Below, one piece after another: positions 51,401 to 62,483 of a stretch of 64,000 bases of DNA. Source of the stretch: Lepidurus packardi. Taxonomy: Eukaryota > Arthropoda > Branchiopoda > Notostraca > Triopsidae. How positions within the stretch are numbered: position 1 is the first letter of the stretch; every line of letters begins with the position of its first letter. The stretch is taken from positions 2,650,375-2,714,374 of the forward strand of contig JAKZAN010000002.1 in assembly GCA_023053545.1 (NCBI GenBank), given 5' to 3'. The notes under the pieces are model-generated. The model was not told the DNA's origin. It saw nothing but the letters and a program-made list of their open reading frames with translations, and did not search any database. A program made the position numbers and the translations under genes.

Positions 51401-54400
51401 AGAGATTTGTGCCTTTAAAAAAACGTTTGTTTAAGCTTTTAACAAACTTTTGTATAACGAAGATTCACTAACAACACCACACTCAACCTAACAGAATGCG
51501 CTGAAAAAGTTGCAAAAAAGCCCTCTAGAATGAAGAAACTGAATTAAACTTTCCTTTTGCTCGCAACAATGAATCTCGCAAAACGTAGTTTGTTTTAGTT
51601 TATGTGCATTTTTGCTTTTGTTATCCGGTACCAAAGAACACCAAGGTGTTACTATAAGTGCGCGTCTCTTTTGAGTGGAAATAGTTCTGTTGGCGCATTT
51701 GAGTGCGGTGATGGGTTTTGCGTTCTGTTGATGTCCTCGAGCACTTAATGTCTGTACTTGAGCTCCTAAACTAACGAAAACTTTTGGGTGATTCAACCTT
51801 ACCTTCCTAGATCACCCGATTCATCCTCCGTCAGCGACGGGAAAGCATTGGGAATGCGAGTTCGTGGAGCCTGCAAATCGCGTCTTCAAAAGTGTCAGGG
51901 GCGTCTTCCACGTGTTCGAAAACCAAACAGCTCTCGACAACGACGAATCTTTAGACTACAGCTACCCTGATTTCGCCACTTTCGCTACGGATGTGCAGCT
52001 TCTCTGTGTCATGATCGCCGACGGACCACTGTAGGTTTCATTTTTACGTTCTTAATCGAAACACTTTTTTTTTTAAATCCTTGCCTACAGGAAGTCGTTT
52101 TGTTACCGCCGACTGAGTTATTTGTCATCCAAATATCAATTGCACGTGCTTTTGAATGAATTACGGGAATTAGCTGCCCAGAAGGCTGTACCGCACCGCG
52201 ATTTTTATAACATCCGTAAAGTAAGCTAAAATCTTGCCAATGCCACCACACATGCCCCCCCTCTCTCACAAGAAACGGTTTCCTATAACAACAAACATTG
52301 TGGGTTTGGCTTTTTTCTCTTTTTTTATGTTCCAAACCAAGGTGGATACACATATTCACGCCGCTTCGAGCATGAATCAAAAGCATTTGTTGCGTTTTAT
52401 CAAGAAAACTATCAAAGAAGAAGCCAATCAAGTCGTTTGCTCCAATAAAGGGGTGCCGATGACCCTAAGGGAAGTATTCGACGCCATGAACTTGACCGCC
52501 TATGATTTGACGGTCGACATGTTGGATGTCCATGCGGTGAGTGTCGTTTTTCGCTTGTTCCTCTGACCTTTTTCAACTTTCCAAAACCTGCTGGCACCCT
52601 CCTCACATTGTGGCAAGTGTCATGAGGACAAGGGAAAACCCTAATCAGGGCCGCTTTTGACTGTTAAAACTCGCCTCATTTTGTGAAGGACCGAAAGACC
52701 AAACGTCCGAAACCTCAATTTCCACCCACGTCAAAGGCGCCGACACATTAATGATTCTTATGTCGCCAAGCCACATTTTTCATAGACTTTTCTTTTGAGA
52801 AAAAGACCGCTACTTGCGAACGAGTTTAGAAAAGAATGAATTCTATTCACAGTGGAATTAATTTAAAGACCCGATATTCTCCGTTTAGGATCGCAACACG
52901 TTCCACCGTTTCGACAAGTTTAATGCCAAGTATAATCCTATCGGCGAGAGCCGTTTACGTGAGGTCTTTCTCAAAACAGACAACGACTTGAACGGCAGAC
53001 ATTTTGCTTCTATAATTAAGGTAACAAGGTTTGGGGAAAAGGCCGCTATATGTTGACAAGGAAGAAACAGCGCATAACTGTGGGTTTGCATGTTGGGGGG
53101 ACGTTTAGGAAGTTATGTCGGACTTGCAAGAATGTAAATACCAGAATGCTGAACTCCGGTTGTCAATTTACGGCAAATCCAGAGACGAATGGGATAAATT
53201 AGCACGTTGGGCAGTGAATCATGATGTCTACTCGGATAACGTGCGTTGGCTGGTCCAAGTTCCGCGTCTCTAGTAAGTTTCCAAAAATTCCTCGTTTCCA
53301 AGTTCCTTGACACGTTGTGCTCTCTTTCCAACTTTGAAAACTATGAAAAACCTATCGAAAAGGAAACACCGCCTTGCTAATTATAACCTCCTCCTTGTAT
53401 ATCTTGTAGCGACATTTACCGTTCTAACAAGCTTGTCAGCAGCTTTGAAACGGTTCTGGAGAACATTTTCATGCCACTTTTTGAAGTTACCAACGATCCC
53501 AGCAGCCATCCAGAACTTCACATGTTCTTACAACATGTAATCATATACTCTTAATCACTCTCGCAAGAGCTTAATCCAGTCTGAAATAAACGGTTTGAAT
53601 TGAGCAGTTAGTGGGGCTCGATTCCGTTGATGACGAAAGCAAACCCGAAAATCCATCCGTGGACAAAGATACGCCCACTCCGGATCAATGGTGCGATGTT
53701 GAAAATCCACCTTATGCTTACTACGTTTACTACTTGTACGCTAACATAGCTGTCCTGAACAAATTCCGAAGGTAAAAGCTTTAGGAATCTTGTAAGACTG
53801 AATAACGAAGACATATCGGCCATTTAGTGATCGTGGCTTAAATACTTTCGTCTTACGCCCCCATTGCGGAGAAGCTGGCTCAGTGCAGCACTTAGTGGTT
53901 GGATATTTATTAGCCGAGAATATTTCTCACGGCTTGCTTTTGCGCAAGGTATGAACAATCACATAATGGTCCAAATTTCCCAGGTTTATTTAAAACACGT
54001 CTGAAATTTTTTCTTCGAACTTTTTCCAGGTTCCTGTGCTTCAGTACTTGTACTATCTTTGCCAAATTGGCATTGCGATGTCTCCACTTAGTAATAATTC
54101 CTTGTTTCTCAATTACCATCGCAATCCTTTACCGGAATTCCTGGCTCGCGGACTTATAGTGTCACTGTCCACAGATGACCCGCTCCAGTTTCATTTTACC
54201 AAAGTATTTCAATTTCTTTCTTTCTTAATGTATTACGAAACTTCTTTAACTTTCATCCTTTCATATGTTTGCCATAAATTGCTTAAGACCCATTACCTCC
54301 TTCTTGATCTTTTAACAAGTTTCGGTGGCCTTTCGGCATATGCCTTTACTAATTGTGTCTTGAACCGCTCCCCCCAAAAAAGGAACCGCTTATGGAAGAG

Positions 54401-54736
54401 TACAGTATCGCTGCTCAAGTATGGAAACTTAGTCCTTGTGATATGTGTGAGCTGGCACGGAATAGTGTTTTGATGAGTGGCTTTACGCACCACGTAAGTA
54501 ACAACACACCATAGTTGCCAAAGTTAATAACTTGACTGAGGGGTAAAAAAAACACGTTACTTTGGATGCTATTTCAGGTGAAGCGACATTGGCTAGGCCC
54601 GAATTACACCAAGGAAGGAGTCGCTGGTAACGATATTACGCGGACGAACGTGCCGGATATTCGTGTAGCTTACCGCTACGAAGCTTTAATCGACGAACTC
54701 ACAAACATCTTCAAATCTGTAGGCATTAAAGTCTAA
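48485..54736 (+). CDS. AMPD2: AMP deaminase
   Basis: Catalyses AMP + H2O to IMP + NH3 in the purine nucleotide cycle. Fifteen exons: 48485-48611, 49909-50122, 50203-50359, 50435-50627, 51811-52030, 52091-52220, 52342-52536, 52889-53020, 53109-53272, 53410-53536, 53608-53771, 53828-53948, 54030-54203, 54383-54493 and 54578-54736. All phases fit; about 795 aa. The N-terminal part has [20 protein letters not shown]. Catalytic landmarks are [20 protein letters not shown] (zinc His-x-His), [38 protein letters not shown] (His and Glu), [11 protein letters not shown], and [14 protein letters not shown], the C-terminal signature. It ends [14 protein letters not shown]. Whether it matches AMPD2 or AMPD3 more closely cannot be settled by eye; the symbol is a placeholder for an AMPD gene. 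Introns 1 (1.3 kb) and 4 (1.2 kb) are long. Confidence 0.94.
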
Positions 54737-55609
54737 AAAACTCTATCATAGCTCAATACTAATGATATCGTATTGCAAAATTAAACAGCTGGAAACAGCT
54801 GGAAGCGTTGAAATCTTGAAAAGTTTGCCATCAATGGGATATCATTTCAAATTTGAAAACTGAGGAGAAAAACGATACGAATGTCAAAGTAAAAGCAAAG
54901 TAAAAAAAAAGCAAGGCCTTTAGTCAAGCAGGTGTCTGTCTGTGTTACGACATTGGTGTTTTAAGTACTGTAGCTTTACGGATTCTTGTCGTTTTTAGTC
55001 AAGTAAGGTGTTAGTATACAAAACGGTTTGGTATGACTCGTTCTGGACTTCTGGGTAGAAATTCTGGAATAGCGCTGCTTACAGGAAACAAAACGTAACT
55101 TTTGCAATAGTGTCATGACAATTGTCAATTATTTAAACATATTTTAGAGACAGTTTTATGTGCTTATTAACCTTTTAACATTCCCGAAGTAATCCTTTTA
55201 TTTCATCCTTTTGTCTCTTTCTGAACACTTGTATTACTCTGAAAAGAGATCTTGCACATATTTAAGCTCCTTGTGGTTCGATGCCAGCATACGCGGCTTT
55301 TTCTTTTGAATCGACACTGTAAACTTAGTACGTTGTGGTGAAAAACTGAAGAATCTTGCCAAGGAAAATACAGAACTAGCTATAGAATAACTTTTGGGTC
55401 TCATCTGCGTCACATTAACTTTTCTCAAGACGGATGTTGATACTGTGCCGCAAAGTTTTTTCCCTTTTTTTGGTCCCCCTTCGTATCTCTTGGAATATTA
55501 ACTCCTCGTCTTTCCTCTTAGCGTCTGCTTGATGAGGCAAAAAGGGGGAATAACGACTAAAGCGGACAGAGTTTTAGATTAAAACCATTTGCACGCGGCT
55601 TTTCGGTAC

Positions 55610-55650
55610 GTATATAGGGGAGGTTTGTCGGGTTCGTCCCGACACCGCCT
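55610..55650. promoter_or_regulatory. TATA-like motif followed by GC-rich hairpin
   Basis: TATATA at 55610-55615 is followed by GGGGAGG and a perfect 6-bp inverted repeat GTCGGG (55627-55632) / CCCGAC (55638-55643) around a TTCGT loop. An outer GAGG/CCTC pairing extends the stem. No open reading frame of note follows. Confidence 0.4.
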
Positions 55651-56605
55651 CCTCTTGTGGTTTTCAACATCAAGCATCGTCGTCTCCACGATTCCGTTAT
55701 ACTCTCTTAGTCTCCCCCCCCCCCCCCCCTTTAAACCATGTTGGGGGTTTGACTATGGCAAGTATGCGTTTGAACCCCAGGCCGAAAGCTAGGTCCCGCC
55801 GACACAGCTGGTAATGAGCAGCGTCGTATTACTTTCCCCAAACCCACACCACCACCAAGAGCCACGCAGTAATTCCCACAAACGCTCAATATGCACACGG
55901 ACTTCACAGCGCAGGAAAAGAATCTTACTACCCCTTTTCATTTCTTGGGCGAAAAAGGAACAAGAAACGCGAGCAGTTGGAAGGCAAGGCAAAGGCCGGC
56001 AAAAGAGCGGTGCAGCTTTGAAACTGGAGTTTGGTTGAACCAGTTAAAGGCACGCAGAGGCGGGAGAAACTCGTAAGGCGCCTCAAAAATTGCTTAGCAA
56101 ATTCTTTTTTTTTTAAAGGATATACTTGTAACCATGCCTTTCCAAACAACTTCTTATTTAGACTGGAAACAAAGAACACAAGCAACCTTTTTTACCACTA
56201 ATCTCTAGCTTGGCTTAGCTTTATCGAGGTACGTAAGGAATCTGAAGCTGGGAAGGAAAGAAATTTAGCACTGCTCTACACATGCCAAGTGCAATTGCAA
56301 CTCCAAGTTGCTAGCTTGCTGACTGAACTCTTTGGACCCTTTAACTTTCGTTTAAGCCGCTCTTATTGCTTCGTTTTATAAAATACAAACAAAAATAAAT
56401 AGATAAAAAGAAGAAAAAAATGTCTGGGGCTAAGTTATTCCACAATTAGCCCCCGACGAGAGACATAAAGTAAGCTAGAAAGACGGGAAGATTTTTTTTC
56501 TTAAAAAAAAGTATTTACCTGGCATAGAATGAATTTGAAGGTCCAGGTTGCATGGACGGTGATAGTATTAATGTTAAATGCAGCAGGTGGAGGTGGCAAT
56601 GTTCC

Positions 56606-56890
56606 GTGACTAAATACTGGAACAGTGTCCAACACGGCTGATCCATCACCCTGGTGGCGAGGAGAGATGCGGTGCGCTGGTGATGTGTTTGCATTGCGTG
56701 ATGCATATGCTGTTGCTAGACATGGCCGTAGAGTTATAGACGCTTTTTTCACCCCTTCTATTCAGTCTTCTGCTGCTAAAGATTCTAGAGCGGAAGAGCA
56801 GCTCATACGTAGTCCAAGTAGGCGACCATCAGCTGAGTCTTCTTCCATGGAACTTAGAGAAGTGTATAGAGACCAACAGGCAATGAATTT
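56606..56890 (+). other. Possible coding fragment of unknown identity
   Basis: An open frame with coding-like codon choice (many GCT, TCT, AGA) and an Arg/Ser-rich product that includes AGDVFALRDAYAVARHGRR and SPSRRPSAESSSMELREVYR. No start with context, no clear splice partners and no family resemblance. It could be an isolated exon, a degraded gene or chance. Confidence 0.2.
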
Positions 56891-59390
56891 CTTTTTTGTT
56901 TCTTTTTTACATGTGTGTTGTGTGTGTGCTGTTAAAGAATTTCATAGCATTACCGTCTTGGCGCGCGGGAACGCTTGCTAAAACCGAGTTGAAGTGTAAC
57001 GACATGGAACGGACATGGCGTTCACATTGCTGGCGTTAATGAACCCCGCCCTCTGGCACGCATCTCGGCTTCGTGAATGGCTGACGGAGTCTGGAGCTGT
57101 GCAACCGTGTTACTACGGCTATGGGAATTAAGTGGGTGGATCCAGGCGGGCCACAAGGAAACCAATGGTGCTTTGCAAAACTATCCCAATATTCGGGACC
57201 CTTCCCCTTTGGGGGGACAAAACTAAGCTCCTTTGCTTTTTGCCTGGCTGAGTTTCTCAATGTGCTAGCAATTCGCTCCTCTAGCTCTGCTCAGTCGACT
57301 GCGAAGCTATACGCCCGCATAACCGTAACAAGGTGTCAAGTCTAAAAAAGACGGAGGTGGTTTTCTCCTCGCTTGCTTTCGGACACGCGCTGTCTGTGTA
57401 TATACACTCACACAGAGAGAGACACGCGAGCTACTCAAGTGTCGCACCGTTTACGTGCATTCACGTGCAACCAAGGATTTCTAAACGTATTTCACCTTGT
57501 TTGGAAAAGGGAATTTTTGCGGTTTATGTGCCTTTTGCAATAAGCGTGGGACATTTCTGGAATCATGCAAGGTAAGTCTTTAAATTCTGCCTCTCCGCCG
57601 TCTTTTTTTGTGTGTTTCGCACACAATTGCACCCACTGTAACGGTATCATTCCATACAGCATTACTCATCCAATTCATTCGGAATTTAGAACTTAAAAGA
57701 ATGGGAGACAAGAGACAGACCAACCCGCCAAGCAAAAAGAGGAAAAAAAAAGTTAAATCTTGCAATGACTAACTAGCTTAGGAATTGCTGCAGTGTGCAA
57801 AATGACCATAAATCCTGTAATTTAACTCCCGTGGCCAGCCCAAGTCCCAGGCAGATTTTCAAGGGTCTTTTTTTATTGCAAGGCGGTAATGTTAGCTACA
57901 ACTCAGTCCAATGAGCCACCCACAAAGTGAATCCATCACGAGCAGTTTTGTGGTTCTGCCATGCCGAGCGAACTTGTGAAATGGTTATGATAGTGACGTA
58001 ATTCTTCAACTCTGATTCCATTACTATCACTTACTGCAACAATATTGTTGCTCTAACGCCCCTATTTTACTACACCTTAATCTCTTCTTCAGACATAATG
58101 AAACTTGCTTATAATTGATGCCGTTGTAGTAAGAGTCGTTTAACACACTTTCAGTCTCCTTTGATTGCAAAACAAGTGAATTGGCCGAAAACAATCGAAA
58201 TAGGAGCCTTAACAAAAACAGTTTACTTGAGTCTGCCATTTAGAAATACAAACTTTTCAAGTAGCAGCTCTAGTGTAGGAAACAAGCAAGGCAACAAAAA
58301 AGCGACATGCTAAAACTGGCGGTCTTATAAGTCCGCGAACTAAGAAAAGAAGAGGAGAGACAGACTTAAATTGTTTAAAACGCAGATTAGCAACTGAACG
58401 TCTAAGCAGAACATTTGCACCCGAGGTCAGGATGCCTATAGAGATGAAATGAAGACACATGACACATAAGCCGCACAGTAATGATGACGGATTAGCTTGC
58501 GCTTGGTTTAGCAATCAAAGCTTGTCTGCTCAACTCGAACTGGAAGAAAAACAGGTACTGTTGCAAACTGGGTGGGCAAAACTATACAATCTTACCGAAT
58601 TTGACTCTTGCATGACACCCAGTCAGAAGCACTTTGATCTATTTGCAAAATGGTGGATCAACAAGTATAGATAGGGTCGTAGCAATGATTGCTTCAGCGA
58701 AGTAATAGCCACTTTCGAGTTTCCAAGTACTGCGAGTGGAAGTCGCGAACTCTATAAGAGCGTCCTCGCAGCACGACACGCTTCTTTTCTGAATGGCCAG
58801 CTTTCATCCACAAACATGGGAAAGAGCATTTTAATGAGTTGCTAACCCTGGGGTACATTTAGCGACAGGAGAACTAATTAGGACCCTGGTTGCAATCTAG
58901 CACTCGCCATAGCGGCTTCATTTGTCAGCGCCGTGTGACAGCAAAAGCCGCGTCGTCCCTTTTGACAACCGGCCAAATCGGCCCGAACAGCACCGTTCGA
59001 AACGAAAGAAATACCCGCGGCAAAGATCTTTCCCGTCGTGAAACAGACGTCAAGTCCCCCGCAACATAACAGGCTCATCCTCCGTCTCCTTAAAAACGGT
59101 TTGGCTATGCGGCTATGTGCAAGTCGCTCGTCTACGTTGAAAATGAAACCACAGCTTTTGACTTCTGACTTAACGATATGGCAGTTACAAATGCCAAAAT
59201 TATAAGACCAGAAGGCAACAACGACCCTATACTAAAGCAAAAGAAGAAGAAGAAGGAAACACACACAAAAAATACATCGTTCTCGCATTACTCCTCGAGA
59301 AACGGTTGGGTGACTTGACACTGTGCCGCAGAAGGCAGAACATGACTTCATCTTTCACATGCCACTCAAACTTTTCCAAACAGGTCCAAA

Positions 59391-60623
59391 ATGGAAACGG
59401 AACTAGATTTTCATTACAGTAAAGTTAGCCCAAAAATGACTGGGTATACATGACTTTTGACTTAATTAGATATATGTTGATATCTTTATTTAGACAACCA
59501 ACTGTCACAATACGGAGAAGTGAACCAACTCGGTGGAGTTTTTGTTAACGGACGCCCTTTGCCCAACGCGATAAGACTACGAATCATCGAACTGGCTCAA
59601 CTAGGAATACGACCCTGTGATATATCCAGACAATTACGTGTGTCTCATGGATGCGTATCAAAGATTCTGGCTCGGTACCACGAAACAGGCTCGATCCTAC
59701 CCGGTGCCATCGGCGGATCTAAACCGAGAGTTACTACACCAAAGGTGAGTAACTTAACATTTTCATTTAACTATAGTTAGGCCCAATTCTAAACAGTAAA
59801 GCTTGGGGCTTTGGTCTATTTGTCATGTTTATACGGTGAAAACAACAAGATTCGTATTGAATAACAGAGACTGTTTCTCGCGCAGGTAGTAGGATATATC
59901 AAGGAACTGAAAAACAAAGATCCTGGCATTTTTGCGTGGGAAATCCGGGACCGCTTACTGGCAGACGGAGTCTGTGACAAATTCAACGTGCCTTCCGTCA
60001 GCTCCATATCTCGCATACTCCGGAACAAGATTGGCTCACTCCATTCGTCCGTCCTGGTCATGCCGTACAACAAAGGCCATGCAGGGACGCGCGATTCTTG
60101 CCTGACACCCTATAACCCCTTGTACCCAAGCAATTACCCGAGCTCTTGCCCTACCACCCCAACTTGTGGTTCCAACGAGGTCAACTTGAACCCGACACGA
60201 TGTGGGGAGTCTAACCCTCTTCCTCACTCGAATTTAGCGACGGTGCCTGACTCATCAAACTCGGCGGTGAATTCTAGATCGGGCACAACACCAAGTACCG
60301 CTCATCATCCCAACAGTGCCATGTTACCTCGTTCGCAGCCGTGGAACGCCTCACACCACCATCATCACCACCCGGCCTTTCAGGAACTACTGGGCTTGGG
60401 AATGAACATGGGCGTTGGTTTACGATCCGTGAATTCGCTGGGCATGGGTATGGGACAAGCTCATCACGGTGCCAATGGAATGGCCCATCCTTACAATTAC
60501 AATTATTACATGTATTTGCGACCATGTTCTCCCCCGAATGCTTTGCAGAGTTGCATGCCGCACAGCAATGTTTGCAACAGCCTCCATAGTAACCCCAATG
60601 ATGCAAATTATGGTGCTAATTGA
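59391..60623 (+). CDS. PAX1/9: Paired-box transcription factor, PAX1/9 group
   Basis: Three exons: 59391-59418, 59494-59744 and 59886-60623. Phases fit; about 338 aa. The 28-nt first exon gives METELDFHY; its A joins the next exon to enter the paired domain. The paired domain (about residues 15-140) is complete. The PAI half has [20 protein letters not shown] and [17 protein letters not shown]; the linker is [13 protein letters not shown], typical of PAX1/9; the RED half has [20 protein letters not shown] and [16 protein letters not shown]. There is no homeodomain, as expected for this group. The tail is Asn/Ser/Gly/His-rich with a run of six histidines. I do not find a clear octapeptide (HSVSNILG); RSVNSLGM is at most a degenerate form. 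In other animals PAX1/9 acts in pharyngeal endoderm. AATAAA is at 60764-60769. Confidence 0.92.
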
Positions 60624-62215
60624 TACATTGAGTATTAAATTTGTAATTTTATGGGCCAAAAATTTCTCCATACGTCACGTTGAGTGTTAGTAGTGAATTC
60701 TTCCCCTGTGCAATACGCTCATTTATTTGTGCCTTATTTGTGGTATAACTGTTTCGTTGTAAAAATAAAAAAAAATACGTGTGTGCTTTAAGTATCTGGT
60801 GGTCAAGACAACTTCTCAATTGCTTTGCCGGACTCGGTAATCACACCAGTGACCTGGCCTAAACTTGCTGCAAGAACAGCTTGCTAATTCGAAAACTTGC
60901 TAAGGCGAATTGAAAATACAGATTCACAAAATTGTTTGCCAAATTTATTCTCCTCTACTTTCTTCTTCGTATTTTTAAACGTTTTGAAGGTCTTTATATC
61001 AATTCGACAATCTTGAGATCAGAATATTACTTTTCGACAGACATTGCATCTTAACAGTGCCACATTGAGTTGAACGAATCTTGGGAGTATTTCTTACTCT
61101 TAAAAAAATTAGCGGAACTCTACGTACAACGAAGAATACGAGCACGCGAACGTGCGATCAACTACAAGGAAAGACTAATTCCTTCTTGGAATGCCTGCTA
61201 TGTAAAATGACAAAGCATATACAAGCTCGGAACACTAAACTAAGCAAACAAATTACCGTATTGACTGACAGAAAACTATAATGCCAAATAAACGCAGCCG
61301 CTTATGTGTCCACTGATTAAGAGCTTCCTTTTTTGGCGAAAGTGCGACAATCTTAAACACTTAACTAAATTAAGCCAAAAAGTTAAGCTTGATGACAGTC
61401 AAGAATGGTGTATGCTTTGATACCTGTATGTCATATGCCTAGGAGTCTGACTTAAATAACCTCATTGTAATTTATACCTAGTAATCATAATAATTGATTA
61501 ACAGAGATCATACATCATAGCAATTAGGAAAATTAATTAATTATTAAAACCATACCTTTAACTACGCACATTCCCTTTTCACTGTTATACGCTACATCAT
61601 GGTAAAAGCTTTGACAAAACTCAAAAACTCGACTGGCCAGTAGACATTGCAAAGAGTTTATTCAATAATTAGTTTATAAACTGTTTGCAAGCCATCTATG
61701 GGGACTTATCACTACTTAACATAGAAACCGGCTTTTCTACCGAAAGTAATTTTCTACAACTCAAAAGACGCGTTCGTTCAGACAACCTAAAAGTCTACTT
61801 TGCCGCTTATAAGCGTTCCAGATAGGTAGACTTTGGGCTTATAAGCCTTTTCTTGAGCTAGTCGGCTGACTTTAAAAGTCGACTTTTAGTTTTGGTCTCA
61901 AGTCAGGCATGTCTATAGAGCGAGTACTCTTGTGTCCAGACTAATGGCGTTTTCCTTTGGGAACTAAGTGCATTTTTAGTGCTGCATGGGTTTCCCCATT
62001 TTTCGTACTGTACCGACACAGCACCCAGGCAACGACAAAACACAGTTCCCAAACGAAGACGCGTAATGCAACGGTCCCCTGTGCTTTTCTGCTTGTCAAC
62101 ATTTTGTGTGCAACGAGGAAGGCAATCCTGTAATGAACGAGCCAGACTTTCTGTTTACTACAATTACAGCTAACGGTATTTCTATTTTATTTTGATTTAT
62201 AATTGTTGTTTATAT
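60624..62215. other. Intergenic region PAX1/9 / retrotransposon
   Basis: 1.6 kb with the PAX 3' UTR and polyadenylation signal at its left end. The rest is AT-rich. It holds a cluster of inverted repeats at 61790-61887 (see separate entry). No gene is recognised. Confidence 0.5.
61790..61887. repeat. Cluster of inverted repeats and palindromes
   Basis: AAAGTCTAC (61790-61798) is repeated in inverted form as GTAGACTTT (61826-61834). The 10-bp palindrome GCTTATAAGC occurs twice (61805-61814 and 61837-61846), once inside that loop and once outside. A 14-bp perfect palindrome AAAAGTCGACTTTT follows at 61874-61887. Confidence 0.75.
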
Positions 62216-62407
62216 TGTAGCGGCAGATGGCGTGCGAGAGGCAAGGAGAACGCCAGTGAAAGGCCAAGAGGCAGAGAGAGTGAGCGAGAGGAAAAGCGCG
62301 CGAGTGTAAAAGACGGAGTTACGGTTTTTGATTGTTGTAGAAGCCCCGAGCTAAATCCTCACTTTAAATAAACTATCCTATATAAATTAAGTTAAAAACT
62401 GTGTACA
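62216..62407 (-). mobile_element. 3' LTR of the Ty3/gypsy element
   Basis: A 192-bp interval which on the minus strand starts TGTACACAG and ends GCCGCTACA, so it has TG...CA termini. It is directly preceded (minus strand) by a polypurine tract GGGAAAAAGG at 62417-62408, as expected for plus-strand priming of a 3' LTR. A TATA-like TTTATATAG lies inside. The partner 5' LTR is outside the window, so the ends are inferred from the termini and the polypurine tract. Confidence 0.6.
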
Positions 62408-62483
62408 CCTTTTTCCCAGGCCAGTTTTCCTCCTTTTTAGTGTGAAATCCGTTAGTGTAAATCACAAATTTACGCAGATGGTG

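Larger units (their letters stand above)
54737..59390. other. Gene-poor 4.7 kb upstream of PAX1/9
   Basis: No gene is firmly supported. It contains a TATA-like TATATA with a GC hairpin (55610-55650), a 16-base C run (55714-55729), and an open frame at about 56610-56890 (+) with coding-like composition but no recognised family. Short A/T-rich tracts make up much of the rest. Its position next to a developmental regulator makes cis-regulatory DNA plausible; this is inference. Confidence 0.5.

Noticed and set aside
55270..55300. GGTTCGAT-like B-box suggesting a tRNA gene.
   Set aside because: No matching A-box or acceptor stem; no cloverleaf can be drawn. Similar partial matches elsewhere were also discarded.
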